Below the pieces are notes generated by a model that saw only the letters and a list, made by a program, of their open reading frames with translations, was not told the DNA's origin and did not search any database. This document shows positions 42,427 through 53,576 of a DNA stretch of 64,000 bases, in pieces. The position numbers and the translations under genes were made by a program. Positions within the stretch are counted from its first letter, which is position 1. Each line of letters begins with the position of its first letter. Source of the DNA: CAYYDE01 sp964470525 (lineage in GTDB: Bacteria > Patescibacteriota > Gracilibacteria > BD1-5 > UBA6164); assembly GCA_964470525.1 (NCBI GenBank), contig CAYYDE010000007.1, positions 16,398 through 80,397 of the forward strand, written 5' to 3'.

Positions 42427-42882
42427 ATGGCAAGAATATATGAAAAAAGTTCTTGAGGTGTTGTGTACCGCAAGAACAATAATACGATAGATATTTTACT
42501 TCTTGAATGGATCAATTCCAAATGACAAACAGAACTTGTGATTCCAAAATGACACATGGAAGAGTGAGAAACGGCTTCTCAAACAGCATTGAGAGAAACA
42601 GCTGAAGAAACAGGGCTTGATCAAAAAGATTTAGAAATTATTAAATTTATTACAAAACTTAATTATACTTTTACAGCAGGACATTTGCAAGATAATCCTT
42701 TGATTGATAAGGATGTGTATTTGTTTCTCATAAAATATAAATGAAATGATGAACCTCGTCCACAAAAAGAAGAAAGATTTGTATGATATAAGTGGGTAAA
42801 TATTGAGGATATTAAAAAAATATCAGATGTAAAATTTGATTTAACAGGAATTATTGGAAAAAATAGAACATATTTTATTTAA
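42427..42882 (+). CDS. Nudix hydrolase
   Basis: The 151-residue protein has the Nudix box GHMEEGETASQTALRETAEETG (in two runs: GHMEEGETASQTA, LRETAEETG), where the first and sixth residues are TGA glycines. It hydrolyses a nucleoside diphosphate linked to another group; the substrate is open but diadenosine tetraphosphate-type enzymes look alike. It is followed 12 bases later by a small unknown gene. Confidence 0.9.
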
Positions 42883-42894
42883 TTATTGTATTAT

Positions 42895-43365
42895 ATGATT
42901 GAATTACAAAATCAAGGAAATATTTTAAAAATCAAAAATTCAGAAAATGCTTCAATTGAGGTAGATACTGTTTCAAAAACGGTATCAATTCAAAATTTTG
43001 GAGTTGATTTTCCATGAGAATATGAGAAATCATGAGTGCTTGTAGAAGTAAAAGAATACGAAGAAAAGTTGTTTTATTCTATTGTAACAGAATCAAAAAC
43101 TTTGTTAGTTATTTTTGAAGAATCATTTGAAATGAAAGAAGAAATTACTTCATTTTTTGGTGATGTGGATATTTTACTGATTATTGGAACAAAAAATTCT
43201 CCAAAAATTGTAGAAAACATTGAAGCAAGAGTGGTAGTTCCTTTTGGAGAAGGAAAGGATTTATTTCTTCATACACTTGGTCAACATAAAGAAGAAATTG
43301 ATGTTTTTAAACTCAAAGCAGACATGGGAACTGAAAATACTGAATACATTAACTTAAAGGCATAA
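42895..43365 (+). CDS. Unknown protein, possible degenerate MBL-fold
   Basis: The 156-residue protein contains SIQNFGVDFPGEYEKSGVLVEV, similar to the (D/G)xPGEYExxGxxV stretch found in metal-dependent hydrolases of the UlaG-like MBL group in CPR bacteria, then VDILLIIGTKNS. It lacks any HxHxDH metal site, so it is probably not an active hydrolase. It follows the Nudix gene closely. Confidence 0.5.
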
Positions 43366-43392
43366 AAAATTCTCTTTCTAGAGAATTTTTTG
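43364..43392 (+). terminator. Terminator after the MBL-like gene
   Basis: AAAAAATTCTC, loop TTTCTA, GAGAATTTTTT. Confidence 0.75.
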
Positions 43393-43393
43393 T

Positions 43394-43421
43394 TTGACAA
43401 ATTATAAAAAATCAGTATTCT
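43394..43421 (+). promoter_or_regulatory. Consensus promoter of the 81-residue standard-code gene
   Basis: TTGACA (43394-43399), 16 bases, TATTCT (43416-43421). The transcript would start with a hairpin GTTGTTTTT/AAAAACAAC (43428-43447), then AGAGGAA seven bases before the ATG, a strong Shine-Dalgarno that other genes here lack. Confidence 0.6.
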
Positions 43422-43476
43422 ATGCAACGTTGTTTTTTGAAAAACAACAAAAATAAAAACCAAAGAGGAATTGCAT

Positions 43477-43722
43477 ATGCAAACTTTACATACCAGAAAA
43501 AGAACAAAATCATTTTCACCTGATATATTGTCTGTGCTTCAAGCAAAATCGGATGTATATTGTTTGGTGGAAGGAGCGAGTAATGATATTTATTTATCCG
43601 CTCAAGAAGACCGATTTTGTGAAATTGCTGGCGATCTCTACACAACTGACAAAGAATTAGCACAGTCTTATTCTGGAAAGGTCTTGTTATGTACTGATGA
43701 AGGTGAACTTGTGATTCACTGA
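43477..43722 (+). CDS. Small protein that seems to use TGA as its stop (probable import)
   Basis: The frame MQTLHTRKRTKSFSPD... is 81 codons and ends ELVIH-TGA at 43720-43722, directly before a terminator. It has no internal TGA although it has five glycines (all GGN), uses GGC, GCG, CGA and other codons rare in neighbours, and has a classical Shine-Dalgarno. If TGA is read as Gly, the frame would run 40 codons further, through the terminator and into the opposite gene, to TAG at 43843-43845. That is unlikely to be the original protein. Two cysteines and a charged start (RKRTK) are visible; no family recognised. It looks like a recent standard-code import whose stop is not read as such in this cell. 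Confidence 0.55.
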   Translation: MQTLHTRKRTKSFSPDILSVLQAKSDVYCLVEGASNDIYLSAQEDRFCEIAGDLYTTDKELAQSYSGKVLLCTDEGELVIH

Positions 43723-43730
43723 AAAAGTAC

Positions 43731-43757
43731 AAAAAAGCCCCGCAATGCGAGGGCTTT
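43731..43757. terminator. GC-rich terminator shared by the standard-code gene and the methylthiotransferase gene
   Basis: AAAAAAGCCC, then GC-rich loop (CGCAATGCGA), then GGGCTTTTT; it is flanked by the stops of both genes. Confidence 0.8.
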
Positions 43758-45026
43758 TTATGATTTTAATTTCCCAATCACTAATTCATTTTTTCAAATT
43801 TTTCCTGAAATAATTTCAAAATTGTCTTGATGACATTCAATGTAGTTTTCGCTCCATCCTTTCCATTCACTTCATTTGACACTTTCAATCAGTACTTCAA
43901 AAGTTTTTCCAACTTGAGAAGTAATAAATTCTTGTCTTTTTTCTTCACCTCTTTGTAGAAGTGTATCAAGTCTTTCTTTTTTTATTTTTTCATCTACTTG
44001 ATGAGGAAAAAAACTTGCTGGAACATGTTCTCCAAGTGTGTGATTTGAAAACGGAAACGCGTGGAGTTTGGTGATATGATATTTTTCAACAAGTTCAAGC
44101 GTTTCTAAAAAATCTTCATCACTTTCGTTTGGAAATCCGACAATTAAATCTGCTCAAATACTTATTTCCACTCAATCTTCTCTTGTAATATTTTTTGTTT
44201 TTTCAAGCAAATTTCTCATGAAATTACCATCATAGTGTCTTCTCATGGCTTTTAAAACATTGCTTGATCCTGATTGAATAGAAAAGTGAAAATGAGGATA
44301 AATTCTTTTATTTTTGAAAAGCTCTAGTACTTTTTCGTTGATAAATTCAGGTCATAAAGAGCTAATTCTAATTCTTGGAATTTCTGTTTTTTCAAGAATA
44401 TATTCCAAAAGTTCAGCAAATTTTGAGTTTGCAAAATCATTGGTGTGTTCTAGTCCCCAAGCACAGAGATTTACTCAAGTGAGAACGACTTCTTTTCCTC
44501 ATCTCATCTCAAAATCAGTAATTTCGTCTACTATATCTTCTTTACTTCTGTAATAATGTTTTCCTCTTTTTATAACTGTGAGACAAAATGTACAAAAACT
44601 ATCACATCATCATTGAATCACAATAAATTTTTTTGTGTAGATAGATTTGAGTCATCCAAGTTTTGAGGATAAGTTAATTTTTGGAATGTTTTCTTTTTGA
44701 GTATTCCATTCTTTTTTGTTTTGATGAGGAGATTCTGGAAGAATTTCTATTTTATCTTCAAATCCTTTAAGATCTGTATAAACTTCAAAAAATGCTTGAT
44801 TTTCTTCTCATTTTTCAAATGCACCACATCCTGAAATAAATATTTTTTCATTTTCTTTAATGGTCTTTAGTTCATCACGCACAAATTTGAGCCATTTTCT
44901 TTTTGCTTTATCTGTTACAACACAACTTGCGATAAAAACCCCATTTTTATCACTTAAATAATGACTATTTAACCATTCATCAGTATAATATTTATTTACT
45001 TTACAACCAAAAACCTTGTATTTCAT
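43758..45026 (-). CDS. MiaB/MtaB-type tRNA methylthiotransferase
   Basis: The 422-residue protein has the N-terminal domain with cysteines (MKYKVFGCKVNKYYTDE; ISGCGAFEKGE), the radical-SAM motif CDSFCTFC, VVLTGVNLCAWG, HFHFSIQSGSSNVLKAM, GADLIVGFPNESDEDF and a C-terminal TRAM-like part. The N-terminal cluster appears to have only some of the usual three cysteines within view. The family inserts a methylthio group into tRNA adenosine next to the anticodon (i6A or t6A). I cannot decide between MiaB and MtaB, though the short CKVN start recalls MtaB. Confidence 0.8.
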
Positions 45027-45090
45027 TTGAGAAAAAAATTTTAAAAAATATCGCACAGATTATATGAAAAAAATGATGAAAAGCAAAAAT

Positions 45091-45116
45091 AAAAACTCGT
45101 GAAAATCACGAGTTTA
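45091..45116 (-). terminator. Terminator after the CmpX-like gene
   Basis: On the minus strand AAACTCGTGA, loop TTT, TCACGAGTTT, then TTATTTTT. Confidence 0.8.
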
Positions 45117-45836
45117 CTTTCTAAAACTTTCTAAAATTTCATGTGCAATATCTCTTCATCCAAGTCCAAACGCAAGTCATCCAGCAAGAGCAAGCATTGA
45201 GATAAATCAGATCAAAATCGTATTTATAATAAATTCACTCACGATTTTTGTATAATCAAGAAATAACATCAACGTAAAAAATAGAATAATTATTTTTCCA
45301 GAATAGGCTATAATTTTACTTGTTTTTTCTTTGGTAACAGAAAGAGTATGATAAATAACATCATAGATAAAATTTGCAAAACGAATTCCAAAAAATCAGA
45401 TCAAAATTCCCACAAATAAGTTTGGAAGATAATCAATCAAATCTTTAAGAAAAACTTCAATTTCAGTAATTCCTATATAGGTAATAGCAAGACGAAAAAA
45501 TATGAGAAACATGAAAATTCCGACTCATTTTGCAATACTATCATCCACTTTTATTTTATCAGTAAAACGAGAAGGGATGATGGTATTTTTTTTATTCGTT
45601 TTTTTTCAATTTTCTTCGAGACTTTCTTGATCCATACTTACTTTGAATCGATCTACAATTTCATTGAGTTTGAATTTTTTAAATAAAAACATCAAAAAAA
45701 TATAAGAAAAACGAGCAATAAGGTATCATACAATCACTATAAGAAGCGCTCCAACCAACTTTGGTCAGAAAAATTGAATGTTATTCACAATATCATTTCG
45801 AATGATTTCAAAAGTATTTTCAATGTTAAAAATCAT
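45114..45836 (-). CDS. CmpX-like mechanosensitive-channel-type membrane protein
   Basis: The 240-residue protein has about five membrane helices with FVGILIGFFGIRFANFIYDV and ALAGGLAFGLGGRDIAHEIL, the repeated helix motif of the CmpX/MscS-related family. It lacks the cytoplasmic MscS beta domain, as CmpX proteins do. It may form a small-conductance channel. Start at ATG 45836 because the frame further upstream overlaps the dipeptidase gene; 70 bases separate them. Confidence 0.7.
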
Positions 45837-45906
45837 ATGAATATGTTTTAGAAAATATATGAATGTATTATAAGAACTTTTTTGAGAAAGTAAAATTTTG
45901 AGTCTT

Positions 45907-46689
45907 TTACATTTTTTTATAGATTCAATAGAGGGCTTCACTTTTTCCGTAAAATTTTGCCCAATATGGGTCTCCATATGAAAAATGCCACCATTCACTT
46001 GCTAAAGAAGAAAATCAGTGTTTTAAAAAAGTATTTATGAGGATATTTCGATTTTGTCTTTGTTTTTTGGAAATTTTTTCAGTTGTGAGGTTTGCTTCTT
46101 CTCAAATATGATTTACAGGACATCACATATCCACTTGTGTTCCATCATGGTTGAGTAAAAATACATCAACTGCTCCACCAGTTGTATGAGGGGAGATATT
46201 TTTTGATGGATCAGAAACAAATTGGGTGACTTCTTCATACAGATACTCTTGTGTTTTCTTTGGAAAAGACTTTTGGAAATATTGAAATATTTCTTCAAAA
46301 AGTCTTTTTTGTACTTCAATAGGACGCAATCATATTTTTATCACAAGACGGAATCCAAGAGATGAGAGTTCTTTATGTATCAGTATAAGTTTTTCCTTTA
46401 CTGATTGACGAACTTCTATTTTTAAGGTATTTTCTTTTGAATATTCCTGTAAGATTTTTCCCTCTAACTGGAGAAGAAAATCGATTTCTTGATTTCCAGT
46501 TGGAGAAAAATCGTCCTCCCAAAAAGGTGAGAGAGCTATTTCTGATGGAAAAATCTCCACTATCGTTTCTTTTTGAGAAATTGGGTGAATCGGCATATTT
46601 CTATAAATATCATTGTGAATATAGAGATATTTCTTAATTTCAGTTGGAATTTTTCAGAAATCAATATCATAATTTATTATATTTTTCAT
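45907..46689 (-). CDS. D-Ala-D-Ala dipeptidase-like (VanX family) enzyme
   Basis: The 260-residue protein has the metal motif HTTGGAVDVFLL (His, Asp) and SEWWHFSYGDPYWA (catalytic Glu, His), the VanX/DdpX pattern, plus GLRPIEVQ. It splits D-alanyl-D-alanine dipeptides, recycling wall material or degrading that of other cells. It starts one base after the stop of the upstream unknown gene, so they are coupled. Five extra residues follow a TGA near the C-terminus (EALY-Gly-IYKKM). Confidence 0.85.
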
Positions 46690-46690
46690 A

Positions 46691-48181
46691 TTATTTTTTT
46701 GAGTTAAAACATAAAAATAAGAATTCTAAGTATGCTGTTATAGTATTGTTTTGAGAGGAAAAATCAAAATCAGATTTTTTATCACTGAATTTTGTCAGTT
46801 TTTCGCTTGCAAATCACTCAAAAATTTTTATTCTATCACATTCTGGAATGGAGAGATTATTTCAAATAGCTTTTTGAATTTGATTTTTAGTGTGGAGTAT
46901 TGGTAAAAAAATCATTTTTGTCATATCTGCTGGGATAGTTCCAATAGATCCAGCAAGTTTTTTTGTGGTATTATCAGATTTTTCATCAAAAGTATCATAG
47001 AGTTGTCATGAGAGTATTTTTTCATCGTATTCATTGTGTCAGAAAAAATCTTGGAGTGTTTGTTGGCAGAGAATTCTAAAATTTCTTTCAGATCCAATAT
47101 GTTTACTTCAAAAAATAGATTTTAAAAACATCAATATATTTCAGCAGTATGCGACACGAGTTGGATTTTCCGGAGTGAGAAGAGAGAAAAATAACTGTTT
47201 ATCAATTTGAGAAATTTTTTTATTTTCATCTCTGATGTAAAATGCAAGTGTATTTTCTTCGTTTTTTCCTATACAGAGGTGTTTGCTGAGATTTTCATTT
47301 CAAAAATCAGCAATTTGTACCACATCAGTTCTTTTTTCTAAAAGTTTTGTAAAAAATGTTTCTAAAAAATTTCACCCAAGTTGAGAGGATTGTATGATAT
47401 TTTTCAGAGCATCTATAAAAACTCAATTTTTTTTATGAAATTGTAAAAAAGGAATTTGAATACGATTTTCTTCTAAAATTCAGAGTTGTTTCATATCTTG
47501 TTGTTGTTCTGTGGTAAAACAGGTTTGAATAACTTTTGAAAGTATAATATTTTGAATAAATCAAAGAATTTCGTTGTTTGAAGTACAAGAAGTTGGTTTT
47601 TCTTGAAAGTATTTTCTTATATTTTTGTATGATTCTTGGAGGAAAAGATTTATTTTTTCTTGAAATAGGAAAAAAATAAATTCATTGAGTTTATTTTCTT
47701 TGAGTCATTTTTCTATTTTTATAAAATCTCTGATTTCTGAAAAAACTCATGTTTCATTCAAAATTTCATTTATAAATACCAGAACTTCATTGTGAGGAAT
47801 TTTATCATTCAATCGAAGTAATTCAAGAAGTTCCAAGTAGATTTGATTGAGAGATTGAATTTTTTGTTTAAGAGGAATTTGTTTGTTGAGAGTATCAGCT
47901 AAATTATTCACAAGAGGTTGTTTGTTTTTCATTTGAATATTTGGAAAACCTTTTAATTTTCATTTACTCAAAGTATCAAGGTAAGGAATAACAAAATTTT
48001 CAGGAGAAATATTGAATTCTTTTCATTTTTGAGCCATATTTATGAGAGAGGTCACTCTGTAACTTCAAATTCCAAATTCATTTGGGTGAAAACAGGAATT
48101 AAAAAATATATTTTGCATGAGTTGTTCTCATTCTTCAAAAGGGTTTTGCTCCTGAAAATCAGGAATAATATTTGGTTTCAT
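46691..48181 (-). CDS. Unknown 496-residue protein, coupled to the dipeptidase
   Basis: A mostly helical soluble protein (MKPNIIPDFQEQNPFEEGE; NKQPLVNNLADTLNKQIPLKQK; IIQSSQLGGNFLETFFTKLLEK; LTPENPTRVAYCGNILMFLK) with no signal peptide or membrane helix. Its TAA and the next ATG are one base apart, so the two proteins are translated together and may work together. Not recognised. Confidence 0.65.
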
Positions 48182-48229
48182 ATTTTTAAAATTAGAATAT
48201 AAGGAAATAATGAAAGATGTTTTCAATGG

Positions 48230-48590
48230 AAATAGCCAAGCAGGTGATACCAAATAAGCTGGAAAATTCTTTTTTTTGTAAACATATGAGAAAATTAAAA
48301 AAATAAAAAACTGTTATTTTCGGAATTTTTATATTTCAGAAATAACAGTTAGAGGAATTTTTTGACATTTTGAAAAAGCAAAACTGTTATTCCAGTTGAG
48401 CATGATACCAAATTGTAGATTGAAGATTTGTACTGAACATATGTGAAAAATAAGAAAATAAAAAAACTGTTATTGTGCTATAAAATTATAGAAATAACAG
48501 TTTTCAAAGGAAAAATCAAGAATTTTTGAACACCAAAAAAGTCTCAAACTGCTATTTCAGTTGAGAATGATACCAGTTGAATGATACAAT
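48230..48590 (-). repeat. Tandem non-coding repeats with hairpins (possible small RNAs)
   Basis: In the 614-base gap 48182-48795 a unit is repeated in tandem, twice completely and once in part. Each complete unit contains a hairpin (AACTGTTATT...AATAACAGTT at 48309-48350 and 48465-48504) and then a direct repeat reading CTGTTATTCCAGTTGAG CATGATACCA (48392-48410) or CTGCTATTTCAGTTGAG AATGATACCA (48549-48575). TGATACCAAAT also occurs near 48243. On the minus strand each hairpin is followed by a T-rich run, so each unit could be a roughly 130-nt RNA ending in a terminator. The rest of the gap has no gene or clear signal. Confidence 0.5.
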
Positions 48591-48795
48591 AGTTGTGTTC
48601 ATATATGATTTGTTATGAATATTAAGCCCATAATAAAAGTATTTTTTAAAAAAGCAAGAAAAAATAGAAAAAAGTAAAATTTTGTATTTCTCTAAAAAAT
48701 CATTATAATTTTACTACTTTATTTTCTAAAAAATTGATCATGAGAACAAACAGATGAAATGTGTAAAAAGGAGATTTACTTATTAACTATAAAAA

Positions 48796-49974
48796 ATGAC
48801 GAAAAATTTAAGAGAATTAGAACAAATTCAACAAAATCTCGAATATCAAAATGAAAATCTTAAAGTATTTATTGCAGATGTTTTACCACTGGAAATGAGA
48901 CAAGATGCTGATATGCAAGCACGTATGGAGGAAGTAGAAAATTTGGTGAATACCTATGGGTGAGTTGTGATTTTAAAACATATTCAAAAAAGATGAGTTC
49001 CTGATTATGGAACGTATATTTGAAGTGGAAAACTTGAGGAAATTATGGAACAAATGGAGGAATCAGGAGCAAAACTTCTGATTTTAGGAAATATTCTCAA
49101 ACCAGTTCAAATGTATAATATCAATGAAAAATTAAAAGAAATTTGAGCAAAAGCATGGGATAGAGTGGATTTAATTTTGAAAATCTTTGAGAAAAATGCA
49201 AAAACGATGGAATCACGACTTCAAATAGAACTTGCTTCTATTAAACATATGTGACCAAGAATTTTTGGAATGAGTGAAGAGCTTGGAAGTCAAGGAAGTG
49301 GTTGAAATAAAGGTTCTCGTTGAAAATGAGAAACCAATACTCAAATCATGAAACGTCACTTATCTCAGCGTGAAGAAGCCATTAAAAAAGAATTATCTCA
49401 CTATAAAAAGGTGAGAGAAGTACATAGAAATTCAAGAACTAAAAAATGACTTTCTACTGTTGGAATTGTTGGATATACCAATGCTGGAAAATCAAGTCTT
49501 ATGAATATTTTGACTTGAAAATGAGTATTATCCGAAGATAAACTTTTTGCAACGCTTGGTACGAGTGTGGGGAAAATGCTTGTTTTTTCACAAGAGAAAA
49601 ATGATGAAGTATACCAAAAACCAAAAGAAATTTTGGTAAACGATACGATAGGATTTATCAGAGATTTACCTCCAAATTTAATTCAAGCTTTTGCTTCAAC
49701 TCTGGAAGATAGTATTGAATCTGATTTACTTTTGCATGTAATTGATGCAAGTGACCCAAAACTTGAGGAAAAAGTACAAGTCGTTGATGATATATTAAAA
49801 AATATTAAAGCAACACAAAAAAGATTGTATGTGTTTAATAAAATAGATGTACTTTCTCAAGAACAAATTGATGATTTAAGAGTAAGATTTCTTGATTTTA
49901 ATCCGATGTTTATTTCTACGTATGATGGAAAAGGGATTGAAGATCTCAAACAAATTATTGCTGAAAATATATAA
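48796..49974 (+). CDS. hflX: GTPase HflX
   Basis: The 392-residue protein has the HflX domain (RGVPDYGTYIGSGKLEEI; RVDLILKIFEKNAKTMESRLQ; LGSQGSGGNKGSRGKGET), then a GTPase domain with G1 GYTNAGKSS, G3 NDTIGFIRDLP and G4 FNKIDVL. It splits or rescues ribosomes under stress. The G3 Asp-x-x-Gly is present as DTIG. In the G1 loop the glycines are GGA; Gly in the linker is often TGA. Confidence 0.95.
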
Positions 49975-50001
49975 AAACCTGAATAAATTCAGGTTTTTAT
50001 T
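49974..50001 (+). terminator. Terminator after hflX
   Basis: AAAAACCTGAAT, loop AA, ATTCAGGTTTTTA. Confidence 0.75.
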
Positions 50002-50077
50002 TTCTTTGTCACTTTTGAGAGAAATGTTCGTTATAGATATTGCAAGGCCTAAAAAATTATTTTTTAAAATTATTATT

Positions 50078-50668
50078 ATGAAAAAATTATTATCAATTTT
50101 TATAGTATCTCTTTTTATACTCAATGCAAATGCAGAAGTTTGAGGTACCATTACAAGAGGAGTTTCAACTGATATGGTAGAAGTTACTACAACATCTAAA
50201 AAAGTGTATTTTACTGGAGATGATTTCTTAGCATCAGAAGGGAAAACTTGTGAAGTTGCAACAGATGGTTGTAATACTGTTCAAATTTGGAATGGAAAAC
50301 TTTGAGCAATGACTATGATGTATTGTGAAGATATTTATGGAGAATGAAAACAAGAACAATGGTCATGTTTAAAAGAAGTTGGAAAACTTTCTCAAAATGA
50401 TCAAAACTTTTATGAAACGATTCAAAAAAGATTGAGTTCAAATATGCAAAAACAGGTAAAAAATATTGTAAAACAATATGAAAAAGCACTTCAAAAAGTT
50501 CCATCAGATAAGCGTGACATAGTTCACCAAAGAGTTATTGAAAATGTAGAAAATGCTATTTTTAACCTCACAATGAAATATCCACAAGATATCTCACTTC
50601 CTAAAAAAGTAAATAATCAATATCTTGCACTTCAATTGTTGAAGTTTGAATTGATGTTGTTGAAATAA
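50078..50668 (+). CDS. Secreted unknown protein
   Basis: The 196-residue protein has a signal peptide (MKKLLSIFIVSLFILNANA), a region with cysteines (GKTCEVATDGCNTVQIWNG; MMYCEDIYG; QWSCLKEVG) and a helical C-terminus (QKQVKNIVKQYEKALQKVP). Four cysteines could form two disulfides. No family recognised. Confidence 0.6.
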
Positions 50669-50669
50669 T

Positions 50670-50703
50670 AATAAAAAATCACTCGTATGAGTGATTTTTT
50701 GTA
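50670..50703 (+). terminator. Terminator after the secreted unknown protein gene
   Basis: AAAAAATCACTC, loop GTAT, GAGTGATTTTTT. Confidence 0.75.
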
Positions 50704-50715
50704 TTTTTTAAATTT

Positions 50716-50726
50716 TATGTTATACT
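50716..50726 (+). promoter_or_regulatory. Extended -10 promoter
   Basis: TATGTTATACT, 28 bases before the ATG at 50754; see also 26556, 53535 and 55850. Confidence 0.6.
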
Positions 50727-50753
50727 ATTTCAGTTATTTTTAAATATTTGCAT

Positions 50754-51062
50754 ATGTCAGAAAAAAATTGTGATGCTTTACAAATGTATGTTGAAACAGA
50801 AAAACCACAACTTACTCCAGAACAACAACAAGCCGAACATGAAAAAATTCTCAAAGAAAGACAAAAAATTGCTGAAATTCAATCTCGTACTGGTTTGAAA
50901 GATTATCGTTGATATTCTCATCAAGAAGAAGAAATGCTTATTTGAGAAAATAGAAATCCTTGTGATGAAACTCAAACAAAATGATTTCAAAAAGAAGGAA
51001 ATATTTCGACTTTGAAAAATATTTGGCAAGGATTTAAAAAATTTATGATATGAGAAAAATAG
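50754..51062 (+). CDS. Unknown small charged protein
   Basis: The 102-residue hydrophilic protein (MSEKNCDALQMYVETEKPQL; EKILKERQKIAEIQSRTGL) has two cysteines, a predicted helix in the middle and a C-terminal basic stretch (LKNIWQGFKKFMIGEK). Four TGA glycines. No family recognised. Stop TAG. Confidence 0.6.
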
Positions 51063-51095
51063 AAAAAACTCAAATTGCATTTGAGTTTTTTTTTC
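51061..51095 (+). terminator. Terminator after the small charged protein gene
   Basis: AAAAAACTCAAAT, loop GC, ATTTGAGTTTTTTTT. Confidence 0.75.
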
Positions 51096-51129
51096 GTATA
51101 ATCTGAATTGATATTTATAATATGACTTT

Positions 51130-53511
51130 ATGAAGCTTCTTTCTTTAAAACTTTTGAATTATCGTCGTTTTCGTCAAGAAGAAATATTTTTTCAAGATGA
51201 TTTTTCTTTGATTTTTTGAAAAAATTGAGCTGGAAAATCAAGTATTTTGGATGCGATTTGATATGCACTTTTTTGACCTTCAGGAACAGATTTTGTGAGA
51301 ATAAAAACAGAGTTTTTGAAAAGTCATTTTTTAGATGAAAAACAACCATCAAAAGTAGAGCTTACCTTTCAATATGGATTGAAACAATATAGAGTTGTTC
51401 GTGTGATAGATGCTGGTTTGAAAAAATTTGCGTCTGATTTTATTCAGGAAAATAAAGATACACTTGTATGAGATGAAGCAGGAGTGATTTTGTGAGGAAC
51501 ACAAATTACATCATATATTACACAATTATTGTGAGTTGATAAAAATACGTTTTTGCGTTCTGTTTTTGCTCAACAAAAAGACTTAGAAGTTTTGTCAGGT
51601 ACTCGAGAAGAAAGAAAAAACTTGATACACTCAATTCTATGACTTGATGGAATAGAGTCACTTATTTTGCAAGTAAGAAAATTACAAAAAGAGAAAAAAA
51701 CAGCACTAGAGTACCTAAAAAATAGAGTACAAAACTTTGATGTTAAAAAATTAGAACATCAAATACAAGAAATTACTCTTGATATTTCAGAAAAAACAAA
51801 ACAACTTCAACCACTTCTTCAAGAAAAACAACAGTTAGAAAAAGATTTTGAAGGAATGAAAAAATCATTTGAGCAAATCAGTTTACAAAAAGAACAATAT
51901 TTGAAATTACAACATGAGTTTCAAATATGAGAAAAAAATCTTGTTTCAACTCAGTCTCGTAAAGAAGGAATTCTCCAAACGCTTAAAGATCTTGAAGAAA
52001 AAGAAAAACAACTGCTTCAATATGAGGGAATTGAAGAAAAAGAAAAACAACTTCAAAAAGATCTTACTTGATATATTCAGCAAAAACAAAAATTTTTATC
52101 ATTTCAAAGTATTGTTGAAGAACAAAAACAACTTCAACTTGCAGGAACATCTCTTTCTCAAGCACTTTCTGAATTTGATGAAAAGATTTTGCAACAAGAT
52201 CTTGTAAATATTTGAGAATCTCTTCTAAAAAATGAACAAAAATATCACGAATTTTTACAAAAATCTACACAACTTATTTCTCAATTAGATCAAATTACCA
52301 AAGAAGCAAATGAACTCAAACAAGAAATTTCTGTAATTTCTTGACTATGAAATACCTCAAATTGTCCAACTTGTAAAAGACCTCTTCAAGAACATTATCC
52401 AAAATTGATGGAAATGTTTGAAAAAACTTTAGAAGAAAAAAGAACATTTTATAAATCACAAAAAGAATATTCTCTCCAGATAGAATCACAACTTCAACAA
52501 CAAAAAATACTATTGCAAGAAGAGAAAAACAAACAAGAAATCCTTCAAAAAAGACAAGAAACATATGCTCTTCTTTTACAAAAATTTCAAACAAATTCAC
52601 AAAATTTGATGCAAATTTCTCAGAAAATTCATCAAATGTGAGAAATACAATATGATGAAAATGCTCATAAAAATTGTGAACAAGAATATGAAAAAGTAAA
52701 AAAGAATTTGCAAATATTTTTACAATGAGCTGGGGAAGTAAAAAGTAAACAAAATTATCTGACTCAATTGACACAAACGACAAATGAATGTGAATTGTTG
52801 CAAAAAAGACAATCTCAAATTGTAAATGAACAAAATATACTTGCTTTTGATGAGAAAAAGTTTCTTGAAGAAAAACAAAAATACGATACTTTTTATGAAA
52901 AAATTCGTGAAAAAGATGTAAAAATTCATGAATTTCAAAAAGAAATTCTTTCACAAGAATATCAACTAAAACACATTGTAGAACAAAAGAAAAATTTTGA
53001 ACAAGAACAAACACAACTCCAAACATTGAAAGAAGAAGTTGATTACTTAGAATACAAAAAAAACATTCTTTCACAATATATTCTTCATCTCTTGAATTAT
53101 CTCAAACCGAGTATAGAAGCACTTACAAGTGAATATTTTTCACAAATTACAGATGGAAAATACGCTCAAATTACACTCGATGAAGAGTATGAAATGTTGA
53201 TTGATTCAAAACCATTGAGTTTGTATTCATGATGAGAAAAAGATTTGGCAAATTTGTGTTTTCGTCTGAGTTTGGGACAAAATCTTTCTCACAGAAGAGG
53301 AAATCCAATAAATTTTTTGGTGTTAGATGAAGTTCTTGGAAGTCAAGATGTTCAAAGACAACAAAATATTTTGATTCATTTACGTAAACTAGAACATAAA
53401 TTTGGGCAAATTTTTCTCATTTCTCATGTGGAAGAAATTAAAGAGTTTGCAAATCATCTTATTGAAATTCATTTGTTAAATAAAGATGAAAGTACTATAA
53501 AATCACATTAA
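51130..53511 (+). CDS. sbcC: SbcC/Rad50-type ATPase
   Basis: The 793-residue protein has Walker A GKNGAGKSS at residues 30-38 (the first two glycines TGA), long coiled coils with a zinc hook CPTC in the middle, the signature LYSGGEKDL (both glycines TGA) and Walker B INFLVLDEVLG with D-loop GSQD. With SbcD/Mre11 it processes hairpins and double-strand breaks. It is shorter than usual SbcC, mainly in the coils, and no sbcD lies next to it in this window. Confidence 0.9.
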
Positions 53512-53534
53512 ATATTTTGTATTTTTTTATAATA

Positions 53535-53545
53535 TATGTTATAAT
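53535..53545 (+). promoter_or_regulatory. Extended -10 promoter
   Basis: TATGTTATAAT, 32 bases before the ATG at 53577. Confidence 0.6.
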
Positions 53546-53576
53546 AGGAAATAATTTAGTATTTTGATCGATTTAT

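Noticed and set aside
48230..48590. Possible CRISPR array
   Set aside because: There are only two to three long imperfect units with internal hairpins, no short identical repeats with unique spacers, and no cas genes in the window.
52316..53074. Long 252-residue open frame on the minus strand
   Set aside because: It lies antisense to sbcC and its Phe/Leu/His-rich composition is that of a reverse reading of a Gln/Glu/Lys coiled coil.
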